The translations under genes and the position numbers were made by a program. The notes beneath the pieces were generated by a model that had not been told where the DNA came from, did not search any database, and saw only the letters and a program-made list of their open reading frames with translations. From an uncultured Duncaniella sp. (GTDB lineage Bacteria; Bacteroidota; Bacteroidia; Bacteroidales; Muribaculaceae), in assembly GCA_910589485.1 (NCBI GenBank), contig CAJUSW010000009.1, positions 112,718-176,717 on the forward strand: a DNA stretch of 64,000 bases, given 5' to 3'. Every line of letters begins with the position of its first letter. Position 1 is the first letter of the stretch. Shown one piece after another: positions 16,974 through 26,884 of the stretch.

Positions 16974-18296
16974 TTACTTATTGTTAAACAGCTTGTCGCT
17001 CAGGCGGTTCAGGGCCTTTACCTTGTCCTCCTTGCGGATGAGGAACGAGATGTTATAGTTGGATCCGCCGTAGGAGATCATTCTCACGGGTATATCGGCC
17101 AACGCTTCGACGGCGCGGGCTTCGTAGCCTGTGTTGGTCCACTCCATGTTGCCTACCACGCATACGATCACCATGTCGCGATCGACGGTCACGGTGCCGA
17201 ACTTCTGGAGTTCGTCGGCTATTTCGGGGAGGAATCGTTCGGAGTCGATGGTCAGCGATACGCCCACCTCGCTGGTGGCGATCATGTCGATGGGGGTGCG
17301 GTATCTCTCAAATGTCTCGAACACCTTGGTGAGGAAGCCGTAGGCGAGAAGCATGCGCGAGCTCTTGATCTTGATGGCCACCACATTGTCCTTGGCGGCA
17401 ACAGCCTTGATGCAAGGATCGGAAATGTTGTTGTAGATGAGCGTGCCGTGGGCCTCGGGGTCCATGGTGTTGAGAAGACGCACGGGGATATTGTTGACCT
17501 TGGCAGGAAGCACGCAGGTGGGATGGAGAATCTTAGCACCGAAATAGGCAAGCTCGGCGGCCTCCTCGTAGTGAAGTTCGCTTACGGGGGAGGTGTTGTC
17601 GACAAAGCGGGGATCGTTGTTGTGCATTCCATCAATGTCGGTCCATATCTCGATCTCCTCGGCTTCGATAGCGGCACCGATCAATGAAGCGGTGTAGTCG
17701 CTGCCTCCGCGCTGAAGATTGTCGATCTCGCCGGTGGAATTGCGGCATATGAAGCCCTGGGTCACAAAGATGTCGGCATCCATGTACTTGTCAAGCAGGG
17801 GCTGGAGGTGGAGCTGTATGTGCTGCATATCGGGCTCCTGGTTGGCGCCGGTCTTCATGAAGTCGAGGGCGGGGAGAGACTCGGCATAAAGTCCGCGTTC
17901 ATTGAGGAGTATGGTCATCATGGCCACGCTCATGATCTCGCCCTGGGCAAGAATGATCTTTTCCTCCACTTCGCTGAATGTCTCGCGCTGAGTGAAAGAA
18001 CGGATATAGTTGAAGCAGGCTTTTATTTCCTTGAGGGCGCGTTCGCGGCTCTCATGTTTATCGTAAAGGGTGGAAAGGGTCTTGAGGTATTTCGACTCAA
18101 GAAGATTGATGGTCTCTTTAGCACCGTTGATATTGCGCTTATAGAGATAGCCGGCAATCTCAACGAGAGTGTTGGTAGTACCTGACATTGCCGACAGTAC
18201 TATGATGTTTCTTCCTCGTGTGCTCACGAGATCGGCAACGTGGCGTATTCTCTCAGCCGAACCTACCGATGTGCCTCCAAATTTTAAAACTTTCAT
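16974..18296 (-). CDS. lysC: Aspartokinase (lysine-type, monofunctional)
   Basis: Phosphorylates aspartate, the first step to lysine, threonine and methionine. The 440-residue protein begins MKVLKFGGTSVGSAERI (nucleotide and substrate binding), has GGSDYTASLIGAAI, and ends with two ACT-like regulatory regions (about 300-440). No homoserine dehydrogenase domain is fused. The pairing with lysA suggests a lysine-sensitive isozyme. A TAACTTTG -7 box on the minus strand at 18341-18348 would give a leader of about 35 bases. Confidence 0.95.
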   Translation of the reverse strand: MKVLKFGGTSVGSAERIRHVADLVSTRGRNIIVLSAMSGTTNTLVEIAGYLYKRNINGAKETINLLESKYLKTLSTLYDKHESRERALKEIKACFNYIRSFTQRETFSEVEEKIILAQGEIMSVAMMTILLNERGLYAESLPALDFMKTGANQEPDMQHIQLHLQPLLDKYMDADIFVTQGFICRNSTGEIDNLQRGGSDYTASLIGAAIEAEEIEIWTDIDGMHNNDPRFVDNTSPVSELHYEEAAELAYFGAKILHPTCVLPAKVNNIPVRLLNTMDPEAHGTLIYNNISDPCIKAVAAKDNVVAIKIKSSRMLLAYGFLTKVFETFERYRTPIDMIATSEVGVSLTIDSERFLPEIADELQKFGTVTVDRDMVIVCVVGNMEWTNTGYEARAVEALADIPVRMISYGGSNYNISFLIRKEDKVKALNRLSDKLFNNK

Positions 18297-18384
18297 CCTT
18301 TTTCTATCTTAAGAACGTGATACTTATTGAAAATAATTGCCAAAGTTACTGAAAAAACTTCAAATATATTGCATTTTGTTAACG

Positions 18385-20448
18385 TTATTTTACTGACATT
18401 CGCTTCAGCAAGTTGTAGGAGGGTACTATGCCGAGCCCACCGGCGCGACTCAGATCGGCAAATGCCGCATCGCGGTTGCCGAGCGAGAGGAACACGTATC
18501 CACGGTTGTAATAGGCCTCACCAAAATCGGGCTTGAGCTCGATGGCCTTGTTGAAGCACTGCAATGCCGATGTGAAATCGCTTTCTCCGGCAAGAATCAC
18601 ACCTTTATTATAATATGCGATGGGCATGGAGGGTGACAGCTTGATTACGGAATCGAGATCGGCGATGGCTGAGCGCAGCTGTCCCGCGGAAGGGAGGGCT
18701 ATGCCCGGTAGACGGGATGTTGACTCCTGATCGCTGTGGATCTTGACCCGTGAGTTCAGGTAGCGGGCGTTGGCCCTGATAAGGTAGGCAAGAGCGAAAT
18801 CGGGGGTCAGCGCGATCGCCTTGTCAAGGTCGGCGATGGCGTGTTCATAGTCGCGCAATGTCATGTAGTCCATGGCCCTGCCGAGGAAGTCGATGGCTCG
18901 GGGGGCATGACTGGCTATATAGGAATTATAGTAGTTGATCGAGTTGAAGTGGGTGGTTGCCGTCTCCTCATCGGTCATTGAAGGCTCGTGATTGGTGACC
19001 TGGAGAAGGAAGCGCAACATTCTGGTGGTGTTTATGTCGTCGACTTCGCGTATGTAGTCGCCGCTCATCTTCAGCTCGGTAGGTGCCGTGTAATAGGAGA
19101 TTGCGAATATCGGTTCCATCTCGATATTCACGTTGCGGTCCTGTACCTTTCCTTTTATGCTCTTGTTGTTGAATATCTGCTCGGGCGAAGAGTTGTCGTT
19201 GATCGTGGTCAGTGTCGTGAACCGTCTCTTCACCTGCTCCTGGGAATATGAATTGTTGTCGGCCAGATCCTCCTGGGTGGTGTCCTCAGAAACGTCTGAG
19301 CCGGGGGTACCGTTATCATTGCTTCCGGGCATGAGCGGGGATATCTGGACACGGGTCTTGGCAAGAGCCATGGACTTGTCATAGTCCTTCTGGGCGGCTT
19401 TCATGTCGCCTTTGCGCCTGTTTATGTCATATCTCATAAAGTAGGCTGCGGCAAACTCGGGGAATGCCTCTATCACCTGGTCGAGATCATTGAGGGCCGA
19501 GGTGAAGTCGCCAATCTCGGCGAGAAGCATCGAGCGGTTATACAAGGTTTTGTAATCCTTGTCATCGTAAGCCAACACTGAGGTGAAATCGGCGATGGCC
19601 TTGTTGGTATCATGCACCTCGGCGCGCAACAATCCGCGGTTGAACAGTGCCGTGGTGTTGTGCGGATCAAGCTGAAGGGCATAGTCATAGTCGGCGAAAG
19701 CTCCCTGGAAATCATCGGTCATGTATCTCAGATAGGCTCGGTTGATAAAATATCCGGCATATTTGGGCTGTAGTTTTATGGCATGATTCATGTCCTCCAA
19801 CGCGGATGCGTAATTCTTGTCGGAATTGATAGCAATGTCGGCACGCATCAGGTAGCCGTTGATGGAGTTGCTGTTGATTTTAAGGGCCTTTTCGATATCC
19901 TCAAGAGCCGCCACGGTATCCTTCTGCTCGAGACGCAGGCGAGCGCGGCCTATGTAACCGCCGTCAAAGTTTGGGTATCTCTTCAGCAATGTAACATATG
20001 TCTCGGCGGCTCCGTCGAGATCCTTTATGTCCTGCTGGGCCATGGCTTTATTGTACATGAGCCCACGGTTATCGGGCAGAAGCGACAGGGCGTGGTCGTA
20101 GTCCTGGATTGCTTCCTTGTTCTTACCCATATTCTGACGGGCTACTCCTCTCACTTCCCAGGCATCCACGATGAAGGGGTTGCGCTCGATTGCCAATGTG
20201 GCGTCCTGCTCTGCTCCGAGAAAGTCGTCGAGGTTGAGCTTGGCTATTGAGCGGAGGAAGTATGGCCGTGCAAGATAGGGCTTTACGTCGATTACCTGAT
20301 TGAAGTATTGTATGGAGAGCACGTAATCCTCGAAATACATATTGTTCTGACCTATGCGCATCACTTGGTCGGTGTTGATCTGGGCTGAGGATATTAGCGC
20401 GACTGATTGCAACAGCAGTATGGAGATTGACTTGAGTATCTTTGACAT
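18385..20448 (-). CDS. Exported tetratricopeptide-repeat protein
   Basis: A 687-residue protein with an N-terminal signal (MSKILKSISILLLQSVALISSAQ) and at least twelve TPR units before and after a low-complexity acidic segment (about 370-400, DNGTPGSDVSEDTTQEDL). Repeats follow the usual pattern, for example AIADLDKAIALTPDFALAYL and ALQCFNKAIELKPDFGEAYY. TPR proteins are scaffolds; no enzyme domain is visible. It is probably periplasmic or attached to the outer membrane. It is a single gene, divergent from the dipeptidase at 20558. Function unknown. Confidence 0.85.
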   Translation of the reverse strand: MSKILKSISILLLQSVALISSAQINTDQVMRIGQNNMYFEDYVLSIQYFNQVIDVKPYLARPYFLRSIAKLNLDDFLGAEQDATLAIERNPFIVDAWEVRGVARQNMGKNKEAIQDYDHALSLLPDNRGLMYNKAMAQQDIKDLDGAAETYVTLLKRYPNFDGGYIGRARLRLEQKDTVAALEDIEKALKINSNSINGYLMRADIAINSDKNYASALEDMNHAIKLQPKYAGYFINRAYLRYMTDDFQGAFADYDYALQLDPHNTTALFNRGLLRAEVHDTNKAIADFTSVLAYDDKDYKTLYNRSMLLAEIGDFTSALNDLDQVIEAFPEFAAAYFMRYDINRRKGDMKAAQKDYDKSMALAKTRVQISPLMPGSNDNGTPGSDVSEDTTQEDLADNNSYSQEQVKRRFTTLTTINDNSSPEQIFNNKSIKGKVQDRNVNIEMEPIFAISYYTAPTELKMSGDYIREVDDINTTRMLRFLLQVTNHEPSMTDEETATTHFNSINYYNSYIASHAPRAIDFLGRAMDYMTLRDYEHAIADLDKAIALTPDFALAYLIRANARYLNSRVKIHSDQESTSRLPGIALPSAGQLRSAIADLDSVIKLSPSMPIAYYNKGVILAGESDFTSALQCFNKAIELKPDFGEAYYNRGYVFLSLGNRDAAFADLSRAGGLGIVPSYNLLKRMSVK

Positions 20449-20557
20449 GATTGGTGTGGTCTAAAATCGGATTGCTTCAGATTGTAGCGACTACAAAAAT
20501 ACAATATTACCCCGACACATTGATTCCTTTTAAGTATTTTTTTCATAAATTTGTTGC

Positions 20558-21229
20558 ATGAAACGTAAGTTGCTGTCAATATTATTTATGATGAATATTG
20601 TGGTTGGCCCCATGTATGGCTCGACGCTTGAGGATGAGTTCAGGGCTATCGGATTTGTTGATGTAAGCACCCTGTCGCCCGATATCAAGGTGGAGCTTAT
20701 GTATGGACGCGATGACAATTTCACGGGACATGTAATGTATGACGGACTCGACAAGGCATGGCTCCATCCCGATGCGGCACGTGCGGTGGCCAAGGCTCAG
20801 GAGGAGCTCTCGCGCCTGATGCCGGGATTCAGTCTGCTGATCAAGGATGCTGCCCGGCCCATGAGTGTGCAACGGAAGATGTTCAATGCGGTGAAAGGTA
20901 CCGCGAAGGCCAATTATGTGGCCAATCCGGCCAAGGGCGGAGGTTTGCACAATTACGGCGTGGCGGTGGATATAACCATAGCGGATCCAAATGGTAATGA
21001 GATAGATATGGGCACCCAGGTGGATCATTTAGGGATTGAAGCCAACATCGACCGGGAGGAGGTATTGGTTAAAAACGGCGTGATGAGCGAAAATGCACGT
21101 CAAAACAGACTGTTGCTGAGGCGAATCATGAAAAATGCGGGTTTCTCAACCATACGCACCGAATGGTGGCATTTCAATCTTGTTAGCAAAGCCCGGGCAC
21201 GAGAACAATATAAATTGCTTGATTTCTAA
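20558..21229 (+). CDS. D-Ala-D-Ala dipeptidase (VanX/DdpX-type, M15D)
   Basis: Zinc dipeptidase that splits D-alanyl-D-alanine, here exported (signal peptide about 1-21). Zinc ligands can be placed at His131 and Asp138 (GGGLHNYGVAVDIT) and His205, with catalytic Glu202 (TEWWHFNL); Arg100 (KDAARPM) matches the VanX transition-state arginine. 223 residues is normal. No vanHA genes are nearby, so the likely role is peptidoglycan turnover and D-alanine recovery rather than vancomycin resistance. It is followed 13 bases later by carbonic anhydrase. Confidence 0.9.
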   Translation: MKRKLLSILFMMNIVVGPMYGSTLEDEFRAIGFVDVSTLSPDIKVELMYGRDDNFTGHVMYDGLDKAWLHPDAARAVAKAQEELSRLMPGFSLLIKDAARPMSVQRKMFNAVKGTAKANYVANPAKGGGLHNYGVAVDITIADPNGNEIDMGTQVDHLGIEANIDREEVLVKNGVMSENARQNRLLLRRIMKNAGFSTIRTEWWHFNLVSKARAREQYKLLDF

Positions 21230-21242
21230 CAATAATATCACT

Positions 21243-21785
21243 ATGATTGAAGAAATATTAAAGTACAACCGAGATTTCGTTGAATCCAAGGGGTATGAGC
21301 GGTTCACAACGTCCAAGTACCCCGACAAGCGCATCGCGATAGTGACATGTATGGACACCCGACTGGTGGAGCTGCTTCCGGCCGCTTTGGGAATACGCAA
21401 TGGCGACGTGAAGATGATCAAGAATGCCGGCGGTGTAATCACGAATCCCTTTGACTCCACGATGCGCTCGATTTTAGTCGCTGTCTACGAACTTGGCGTG
21501 AACGAGATAATGGTGATAGGTCACACCGGTTGCGGAGTCCAGGGAATGGACGCCTCGGAAATGCTTCATCTCATGCGTGAGCGCGGAGTGAGTGACGAGC
21601 ATATTTCACTCATGAGGCACTGTGGCATAGATCTTGACAGCTGGTTGCACGGATTTGACGATACCTCGGCCGCTGTCTCGGAGACGGTCGATCTGATCTC
21701 GAAACATCCGTTGATGCCTGCCGACGTGAGAGTAGGGGGCTATATAATGGATTCAGTGACGGGGAAACTGACGGTGGTGATGTAG
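21243..21785 (+). CDS. Beta-class carbonic anhydrase
   Basis: Interconverts CO2 and bicarbonate. Zinc ligands Cys36, His94 and Cys97 and the Asp38-Arg40 dyad are present (VTCMDTR and IGHTGCG). The protein has 180 residues from the ATG at 21243; a longer frame from 21135 overlaps the dipeptidase gene and has no family similarity. Bicarbonate supply would serve carboxylases such as CarB, encoded in the same window. Confidence 0.93.
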   Translation: MIEEILKYNRDFVESKGYERFTTSKYPDKRIAIVTCMDTRLVELLPAALGIRNGDVKMIKNAGGVITNPFDSTMRSILVAVYELGVNEIMVIGHTGCGVQGMDASEMLHLMRERGVSDEHISLMRHCGIDLDSWLHGFDDTSAAVSETVDLISKHPLMPADVRVGGYIMDSVTGKLTVVM

Positions 21786-21825
21786 TTGTACGTCAAGGCT
21801 TTGGGCCGACGTGGCACCGCATGCC

Positions 21826-23835
21826 TTATTGTCCGCTTATCTCATCGAGCTCGAGCGAGGCCAATTCCCACAGAGACATGGCGTTTTCGAGTTGTTTCGT
21901 AGCGGCGGCATGGCGATCATATATATCGGCGGGAGGATCTCCTGCCGATATTATTGTCTCTATATCGGCTACCTCCTGCTCGAGACGTCCCACTTCAGCC
22001 TCGGCCTCCTCTACCTTTTTGCGGGCTTTTCTCACAAGTTTCTCATGCTCGCGCTGTTCGGCATATGAAAGTTTACGGGCTTCGGCATTGGCTGCTTTCT
22101 GCTCCTGTGCGCTCTTCTCGGCGGTGTTTGCGACTGAGCTTTTTGCTCCGGAACCCTTGGCTGAGTTTTTGCTGTCCTTCTCCTGCTGGGCCTTGGGGGC
22201 ATTTCTTTCGAGCTCGGCAAGCGAGGCTATTTTCTTCTTTTCGAGGAATTCGTATATACCACCCAGACATTCGCGTACCTGACCGCCTCCGAACTCATAC
22301 ACCTTCTCCACAAGACCGTCGAGGAACTCTCGGTCGTGGCTCACCACGATTACAGTGCCGTCGAAATCCTTTATCGCGTTTTTGAGGATATCTTTGGTCT
22401 TCATGTCGAGATGATTGGTGGGCTCGTCGAGAATGAGCAGATTGACGGGATCGAGCAGGAGCCTTATCATGGCAAGTCGGGTCTTCTCGCCTCCCGAAAG
22501 CACCTTTACTTTCTTGTCGGAGTCCTCGCCACCAAACATAAATGCGCCAAGGATGTCACGGATTTTGGTGCGGATGTCGCCGACAGCCACGCGGTCGATG
22601 GTGTCGAACACCGATATCTCTCCGTCGAGCAACTGGGCCTGGTTTTGGGCAAAATATCCTATCTTTACGTTGTGGCCGATTTTGAGGTTACCGGTAAAGG
22701 GAATCTCGTTCATGATACACTTCACCAATGTGGACTTTCCCTCTCCGTTTTTTCCCACAAAAGCCACCTTCTCGCCACGTTTGATAGTGAAAGTGGCCCC
22801 ATCGAACACTTGATGGTCGCCATATGTCTTACCTACATTGTCGGCTATCACCGGATAGTCGCCTGAGCGTGGTGCAGGAGGGAACTTAAGGTTGAGATGA
22901 GAGGTGTCGACCTCATCGACCTCAATGCGGTCGATCTTGGCGAGTTGCTTGATGCGACTCTGCACCTGGACGCTCTTTGTGGCCTTGTATCGGAAACGCT
23001 CGATAAAGTCCTCGGTGTCCTTGATCATCTTCTGCTGATTCTGAAAGGCTCTCATCTGCTGTTCGAGCCGTTCCTGTCTCAGCACCACATACTTGGAGTA
23101 GTTTACAGAATAATCATATATCTTTCCGAGTGATATCTCGATCGTGCGGTTGGTGACATTGTCGATAAACGCGCGGTCGTGACTCACGAGCACCACTGCG
23201 TTGGCTTTGGTGATGAGAAAGTTCTCGAGCCATTGGATCGACTCGATGTCGAGGTGGTTGGTAGGCTCGTCGAGCAACAGTACATCGGGGCGGGTAAGGA
23301 GTAGCTTGGCAAGCTCAATACGCATGCGCCATCCGCCTGAAAATTCTGATGTTGGACGGTTGAAATCCTCCCGCACGAAGCCGAGACCAAGCAAGGTCTT
23401 TTCCATCTCGGCCTCGCAGTTCTCGCTCTCCTCCATGGCTATACGGTCGGTGAGGGCTGTCATAGCTTCGATAAGCTCCTGATATCCGGCGGATTCGTAA
23501 TCGGTCCGCGATGCCAATTCCTGACTCATATCATCAAGTTTGGCGTGCATTTCATGGAGATGATTGAACGCGGTCCTTACCTCCTCGATCACGGTAGCAG
23601 TATCGCTGATGGTCATGTGCTGGGGCAGATAGCCGATGGTGGTGTCGTGGGGGATGGCCACGCTTCCGGATGTGGGCTTCTGTAATCCGGCTATTATTTT
23701 GAGCATCGTGGATTTTCCTGCACCGTTCTTTCCCACGAGTGCGATCTTGTCTTTGCGATTGATTATATAGGAAATGTTGTCAAACAGGCATTTTGCGGAA
23801 AATTCTACCTTGAGATTGTTTATTGAGATGCTCAT
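21826..23835 (-). CDS. ABC-F family ATPase
   Basis: A soluble protein of 669 residues with two ABC domains. Walker A motifs are GKNGAGKST (first) and GKNGEGKST (second); signature motifs are FSGGWRMRIELAK and LSGGEKTRLAM. A linker rich in charged residues joins the domains, and a C-terminal coiled coil (about 560-669, rich in K, E and A) follows, as in Uup/YdiF-type translation factors that act on the ribosomal E site. There are no membrane segments, so it is not a transporter. It converges with the carbonic anhydrase gene. Resistance function cannot be inferred. Confidence 0.92.
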   Translation of the reverse strand: MSISINNLKVEFSAKCLFDNISYIINRKDKIALVGKNGAGKSTMLKIIAGLQKPTSGSVAIPHDTTIGYLPQHMTISDTATVIEEVRTAFNHLHEMHAKLDDMSQELASRTDYESAGYQELIEAMTALTDRIAMEESENCEAEMEKTLLGLGFVREDFNRPTSEFSGGWRMRIELAKLLLTRPDVLLLDEPTNHLDIESIQWLENFLITKANAVVLVSHDRAFIDNVTNRTIEISLGKIYDYSVNYSKYVVLRQERLEQQMRAFQNQQKMIKDTEDFIERFRYKATKSVQVQSRIKQLAKIDRIEVDEVDTSHLNLKFPPAPRSGDYPVIADNVGKTYGDHQVFDGATFTIKRGEKVAFVGKNGEGKSTLVKCIMNEIPFTGNLKIGHNVKIGYFAQNQAQLLDGEISVFDTIDRVAVGDIRTKIRDILGAFMFGGEDSDKKVKVLSGGEKTRLAMIRLLLDPVNLLILDEPTNHLDMKTKDILKNAIKDFDGTVIVVSHDREFLDGLVEKVYEFGGGQVRECLGGIYEFLEKKKIASLAELERNAPKAQQEKDSKNSAKGSGAKSSVANTAEKSAQEQKAANAEARKLSYAEQREHEKLVRKARKKVEEAEAEVGRLEQEVADIETIISAGDPPADIYDRHAAATKQLENAMSLWELASLELDEISGQ

Positions 23836-23907
23836 ATCGGGTCTATCAGTAATAAATGCTCGGAGTTAACCGGACTGCAAAATTACTAATTTTATGCGAC
23901 AATCGGG

Positions 23908-25203
23908 CTATTTCAGCTGAATTATATCATCCCACCTCGTCGAAGGGTTGGGCGAGCGGTGGTCATGGCGTATCATGTCGGTATAACTCGTGTGGGTCTC
24001 ATCGCTTTCCGGAGCGTGGTAATGCTGGGCGCTTGATATGATGGTGTCGCGCCCATACACCCGGTTTATGATATCAATGGTACTGTCAAGCCGGTGGAGT
24101 TTCTCCTCACGCTCAGGTGAATATTCAAAGAGGTCGGGCTGGATGCCCTCGCGGCCGGTTATTCCCATGAGCATGACTCCCGCTTTCTTATATAGATAGC
24201 CCGGGCGGTAGCCCCGCTCGAGGGCCTCGCATGCGGCCGATATTATATTAATGGTAGAGTCAGTGGGAGTATGGAGGGTATAGTCAATCATCTTTCCGTA
24301 TTGATCCAGGTCGTTGCGGAATCGGTTGGTCACGATATATACCCCCACAATGGATGCTACGGACCGTTGACGGCGCAACTTTTCGGCTCCACGGGCGGCA
24401 AAGTTGGCTATCAATGTGCGTAGAGAGTGGAGATCGCCTATCAGATTTTCAAAACTACGGCTTGTCATGATGCTCTTTTTAGCCGCAATATCTTCGTCGG
24501 GGATGCAATCCTGGCCGGAGAGTTCGCGCCAGGTACGTTGCACGGATATGTTATATTGTCCTGCAATCCAGTCATATGGCTTTTCGGCGAAGTCGAGCGC
24601 CGTGCGGATCCCTTTCTGATCCAGTGATGCCCGTAACCGTCGGCCTATGCCCCACACATCGCTTATCGGGGTCATTGACAGGGCCTTTTTCAACTGTTCA
24701 TCGGAGTCTATGGCACAACATCGGTTGTATCCGGGATATTGTTTGGCAAAATGGACGGCGATCTTTGCCAGAGTCTTGGTGCGTGCAATCCCGATGCTTA
24801 CTGGCATTCCGGTGCCCTTCAATATGAGGCGTGAGAGATTTTCGCCCCACACCTTGGCTGAATCCCGGGTGTGCCGGCTCAACACGCAGAACGCCTCATC
24901 GATCGAATACCGGAAGAATGCCGGAGCATTCTTGCGTATGAGGCTCATCACCCGCGCTGTCATGTCGGCATACAGCTCGTAATTGGATGAGAATGTAATG
25001 ATGCCATGTTTGGCCGCCTTCTCCTTGATCTGATAATACGGCACCCCCATCTTTATGCCCAGCTCCTTGACTTCGCGGCTCCTCGCCACCACGCAACCGT
25101 CGTTGTTGGACAGGACCACGATGGGCCGGTGGGCGAGATCGGGGCGGAACACCCGTTCACAACTCACGAAGCAGTTATCGCAGTCACATATGGCATAGTA
25201 CAT
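23908..25203 (-). CDS. umuC: DNA polymerase V catalytic subunit
   Basis: Y-family translesion polymerase. The N-terminal motif ICDCDNCFVSCERVFRPDL holds the first metal-binding residues and YSIDEAFC the catalytic Asp-Glu pair. A helix-hairpin-helix segment (DVWGIGRRLRASL) and little-finger domain follow. 431 residues is close to E. coli UmuC. It lies 30 bases after umuD. No LexA-type operator could be identified. Confidence 0.93.
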   Translation of the reverse strand: MYYAICDCDNCFVSCERVFRPDLAHRPIVVLSNNDGCVVARSREVKELGIKMGVPYYQIKEKAAKHGIITFSSNYELYADMTARVMSLIRKNAPAFFRYSIDEAFCVLSRHTRDSAKVWGENLSRLILKGTGMPVSIGIARTKTLAKIAVHFAKQYPGYNRCCAIDSDEQLKKALSMTPISDVWGIGRRLRASLDQKGIRTALDFAEKPYDWIAGQYNISVQRTWRELSGQDCIPDEDIAAKKSIMTSRSFENLIGDLHSLRTLIANFAARGAEKLRRQRSVASIVGVYIVTNRFRNDLDQYGKMIDYTLHTPTDSTINIISAACEALERGYRPGYLYKKAGVMLMGITGREGIQPDLFEYSPEREEKLHRLDSTIDIINRVYGRDTIISSAQHYHAPESDETHTSYTDMIRHDHRSPNPSTRWDDIIQLK

Positions 25204-25233
25204 AGGATGGAGGGGTTCAACGGCTGGTGGCGG

Positions 25234-25674
25234 TTACAGATTTTTCCACTTCTTTATGGTCCACACTACCACGCCCCACACCTTGAAGTTGTCACTGTCG
25301 AAAATCTTTATCGGTTCGAACGAGGCATTGGCCGGGTTCAGGATTATGATTCCGAGGTGGCGCTGGCTCAGGTCGAGGTATTTTATGGTGAATTCATTAT
25401 TGATGTATGCCACCACGATGTCGCCGTGTGATGGTTCGGCAAGTCGGTCTATGACAGCTATGTCGCCGTCGCATATGCCGGCTTCCACCATGGAGTCGCC
25501 ATATACACGACCATAGAAAGTCGCTTCGGGATGGCGTATCATATCCCTGTTGAAGTCGATCGAATCCTGCTCGTAACCTTCGGCAACGCTTGGAAATCCT
25601 GCTTTTATGGCATTGGCGAAAGGAAGATCAAGCGTATTGCCGAAATCACCGGAAATGATTTTGATATATTCCAT
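25234..25674 (-). CDS. umuD: UmuD-like S24 peptidase (mutagenesis protein)
   Basis: Self-cleaving partner of UmuC. From the ATG at 25674 it has 146 residues. The catalytic Ser is in GRVYGDSMVEAGI and the Lys in NNEFTIKYLDL. The likely self-cleavage site is Ala-Gly in NAIKAGFPS, where E. coli UmuD has Cys-Gly. A longer start at 25761 would overlap the end of rsgA and adds sequence foreign to the family. The gene starts 25 bases after rsgA, so it may be read from the rsgA promoter. Confidence 0.92.
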   Translation of the reverse strand: MEYIKIISGDFGNTLDLPFANAIKAGFPSVAEGYEQDSIDFNRDMIRHPEATFYGRVYGDSMVEAGICDGDIAVIDRLAEPSHGDIVVAYINNEFTIKYLDLSQRHLGIIILNPANASFEPIKIFDSDNFKVWGVVVWTIKKWKNL

Positions 25675-25699
25675 GCTGAATGGCTTACTTTCAATCTGC

Positions 25700-26650
25700 T
25701 CAATAACCCTTGCGGTATTTTCCTTCCTCCTCATCATCAAGAATGGACAGGTATGAGGCATAGCGGGATTCGGATATCAGATGGTCCTCGAGGGCCTTTT
25801 TTACGGCACATCCCGGCTCGTGGGTGTGAGTGCAGTTGTTGTACCGGCAATCGGAAGCGTAGCGGAATATCTCGGGGAAATAGTGCCCCACCTCATGGCG
25901 GTCAAACTCAAGTGTGCCGAAGCCTTTTACTCCCGGAGTGTCGATAATGTATGAGCCGGGATCCATCTGAGGAACCGCAAACATTTCCGAGAATGTGGTT
26001 GTGTGCAATCCGGTGTCATGGATGGCTGAGATTTCGGCCGTGGCGAGCTCTGCACCGGGGATGATATCGTTGATCAGGGTGGATTTGCCCACGCCCGAAT
26101 TGCCCGAGAATAAGGTCACTTTCCCGTTAAGGGTATCCATCAGTGCTGATAACCCCTCTCCGCTCTTGGCTGATACGGGACATACTTTATATCCGATGGT
26201 GGTGTAGAGATGCTCCACGGCTTTGAGGTATTCCATGGCCTCCTCATCCTCCTGCAATAGGTCGATCTTGTTGATCACTATTACGGCCGGCACGCGGTAG
26301 GCTTCGGCTGTGGCGAGGAAGCGGTCAATGAAAGTGGTGGAGGTGGTGGGGTGGAACAGTGTGACCACCAGGCATACCTGATCGAGATTGGCCGCCAAGA
26401 TGTGGGCCTGCTTTGAAAGGTTGCTCGATCGCCGGATTATATAATTTCTACGAGGCTCAACCGATATTATATAAGGTGTCTCGCCCCCGGCTACTTCGGT
26501 GATGCTAACAATGTCGCCTACTGCTACGGGGTTGGTGGTGCGGATGCCTTTGAGACGGAAGTTGCCTTTGATCTTGCATGACACATCCTTTCCGTCGTCG
26601 GTGCGGACAAGATAATTGCTACCTGTATTTTTTATTACTATTCCTTTCAT
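25700..26650 (-). CDS. rsgA: Ribosome small-subunit-dependent GTPase A
   Basis: Circularly permuted GTPase that helps 30S subunit maturation. 316 residues from the ATG at 26650: N-terminal OB domain, G-motifs in permuted order (INKIDLL, then Walker A GNSGVGKSTLIN, then DTPGVKGFG) and a C-terminal zinc finger (CRYNNCTHTHEPGC). A TAATTTTG box at 26657-26664 (minus) would give a very short leader. Confidence 0.95.
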   Translation of the reverse strand: MKGIVIKNTGSNYLVRTDDGKDVSCKIKGNFRLKGIRTTNPVAVGDIVSITEVAGGETPYIISVEPRRNYIIRRSSNLSKQAHILAANLDQVCLVVTLFHPTTSTTFIDRFLATAEAYRVPAVIVINKIDLLQEDEEAMEYLKAVEHLYTTIGYKVCPVSAKSGEGLSALMDTLNGKVTLFSGNSGVGKSTLINDIIPGAELATAEISAIHDTGLHTTTFSEMFAVPQMDPGSYIIDTPGVKGFGTLEFDRHEVGHYFPEIFRYASDCRYNNCTHTHEPGCAVKKALEDHLISESRYASYLSILDDEEEGKYRKGY

Positions 26651-26884
26651 CAGATACAAAATTACAAAAATATTCTTATAAACAATTTAAAAGAAAAAGA
26701 TTTCTCAAGTTTCAATAAATCGCACTCTTTTTAGATCACTTAAGGTAGCTAATTCTCGATTAATTGTTGTAAATTTGCATCTGATAGTCTTCAGCATATC
26801 CGGGAATGACATCGTTGGCTCACGTCCCCATTGCTGTAAAAATTAACTCTCTTCCTGCACCTGCGGGGAATGTACTTTAAACTT

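Noticed and set aside
20546..20553. TAAATTTG as promoter of the dipeptidase gene
   Set aside because: It would start transcription after the ATG at 20558, whose product has a proper signal peptide; no good -33 box.
20558..21229. Vancomycin-resistance gene vanX
   Set aside because: No vanH, vanA, vanR or vanS nearby, and the protein has a signal peptide; a wall-turnover role is more likely.
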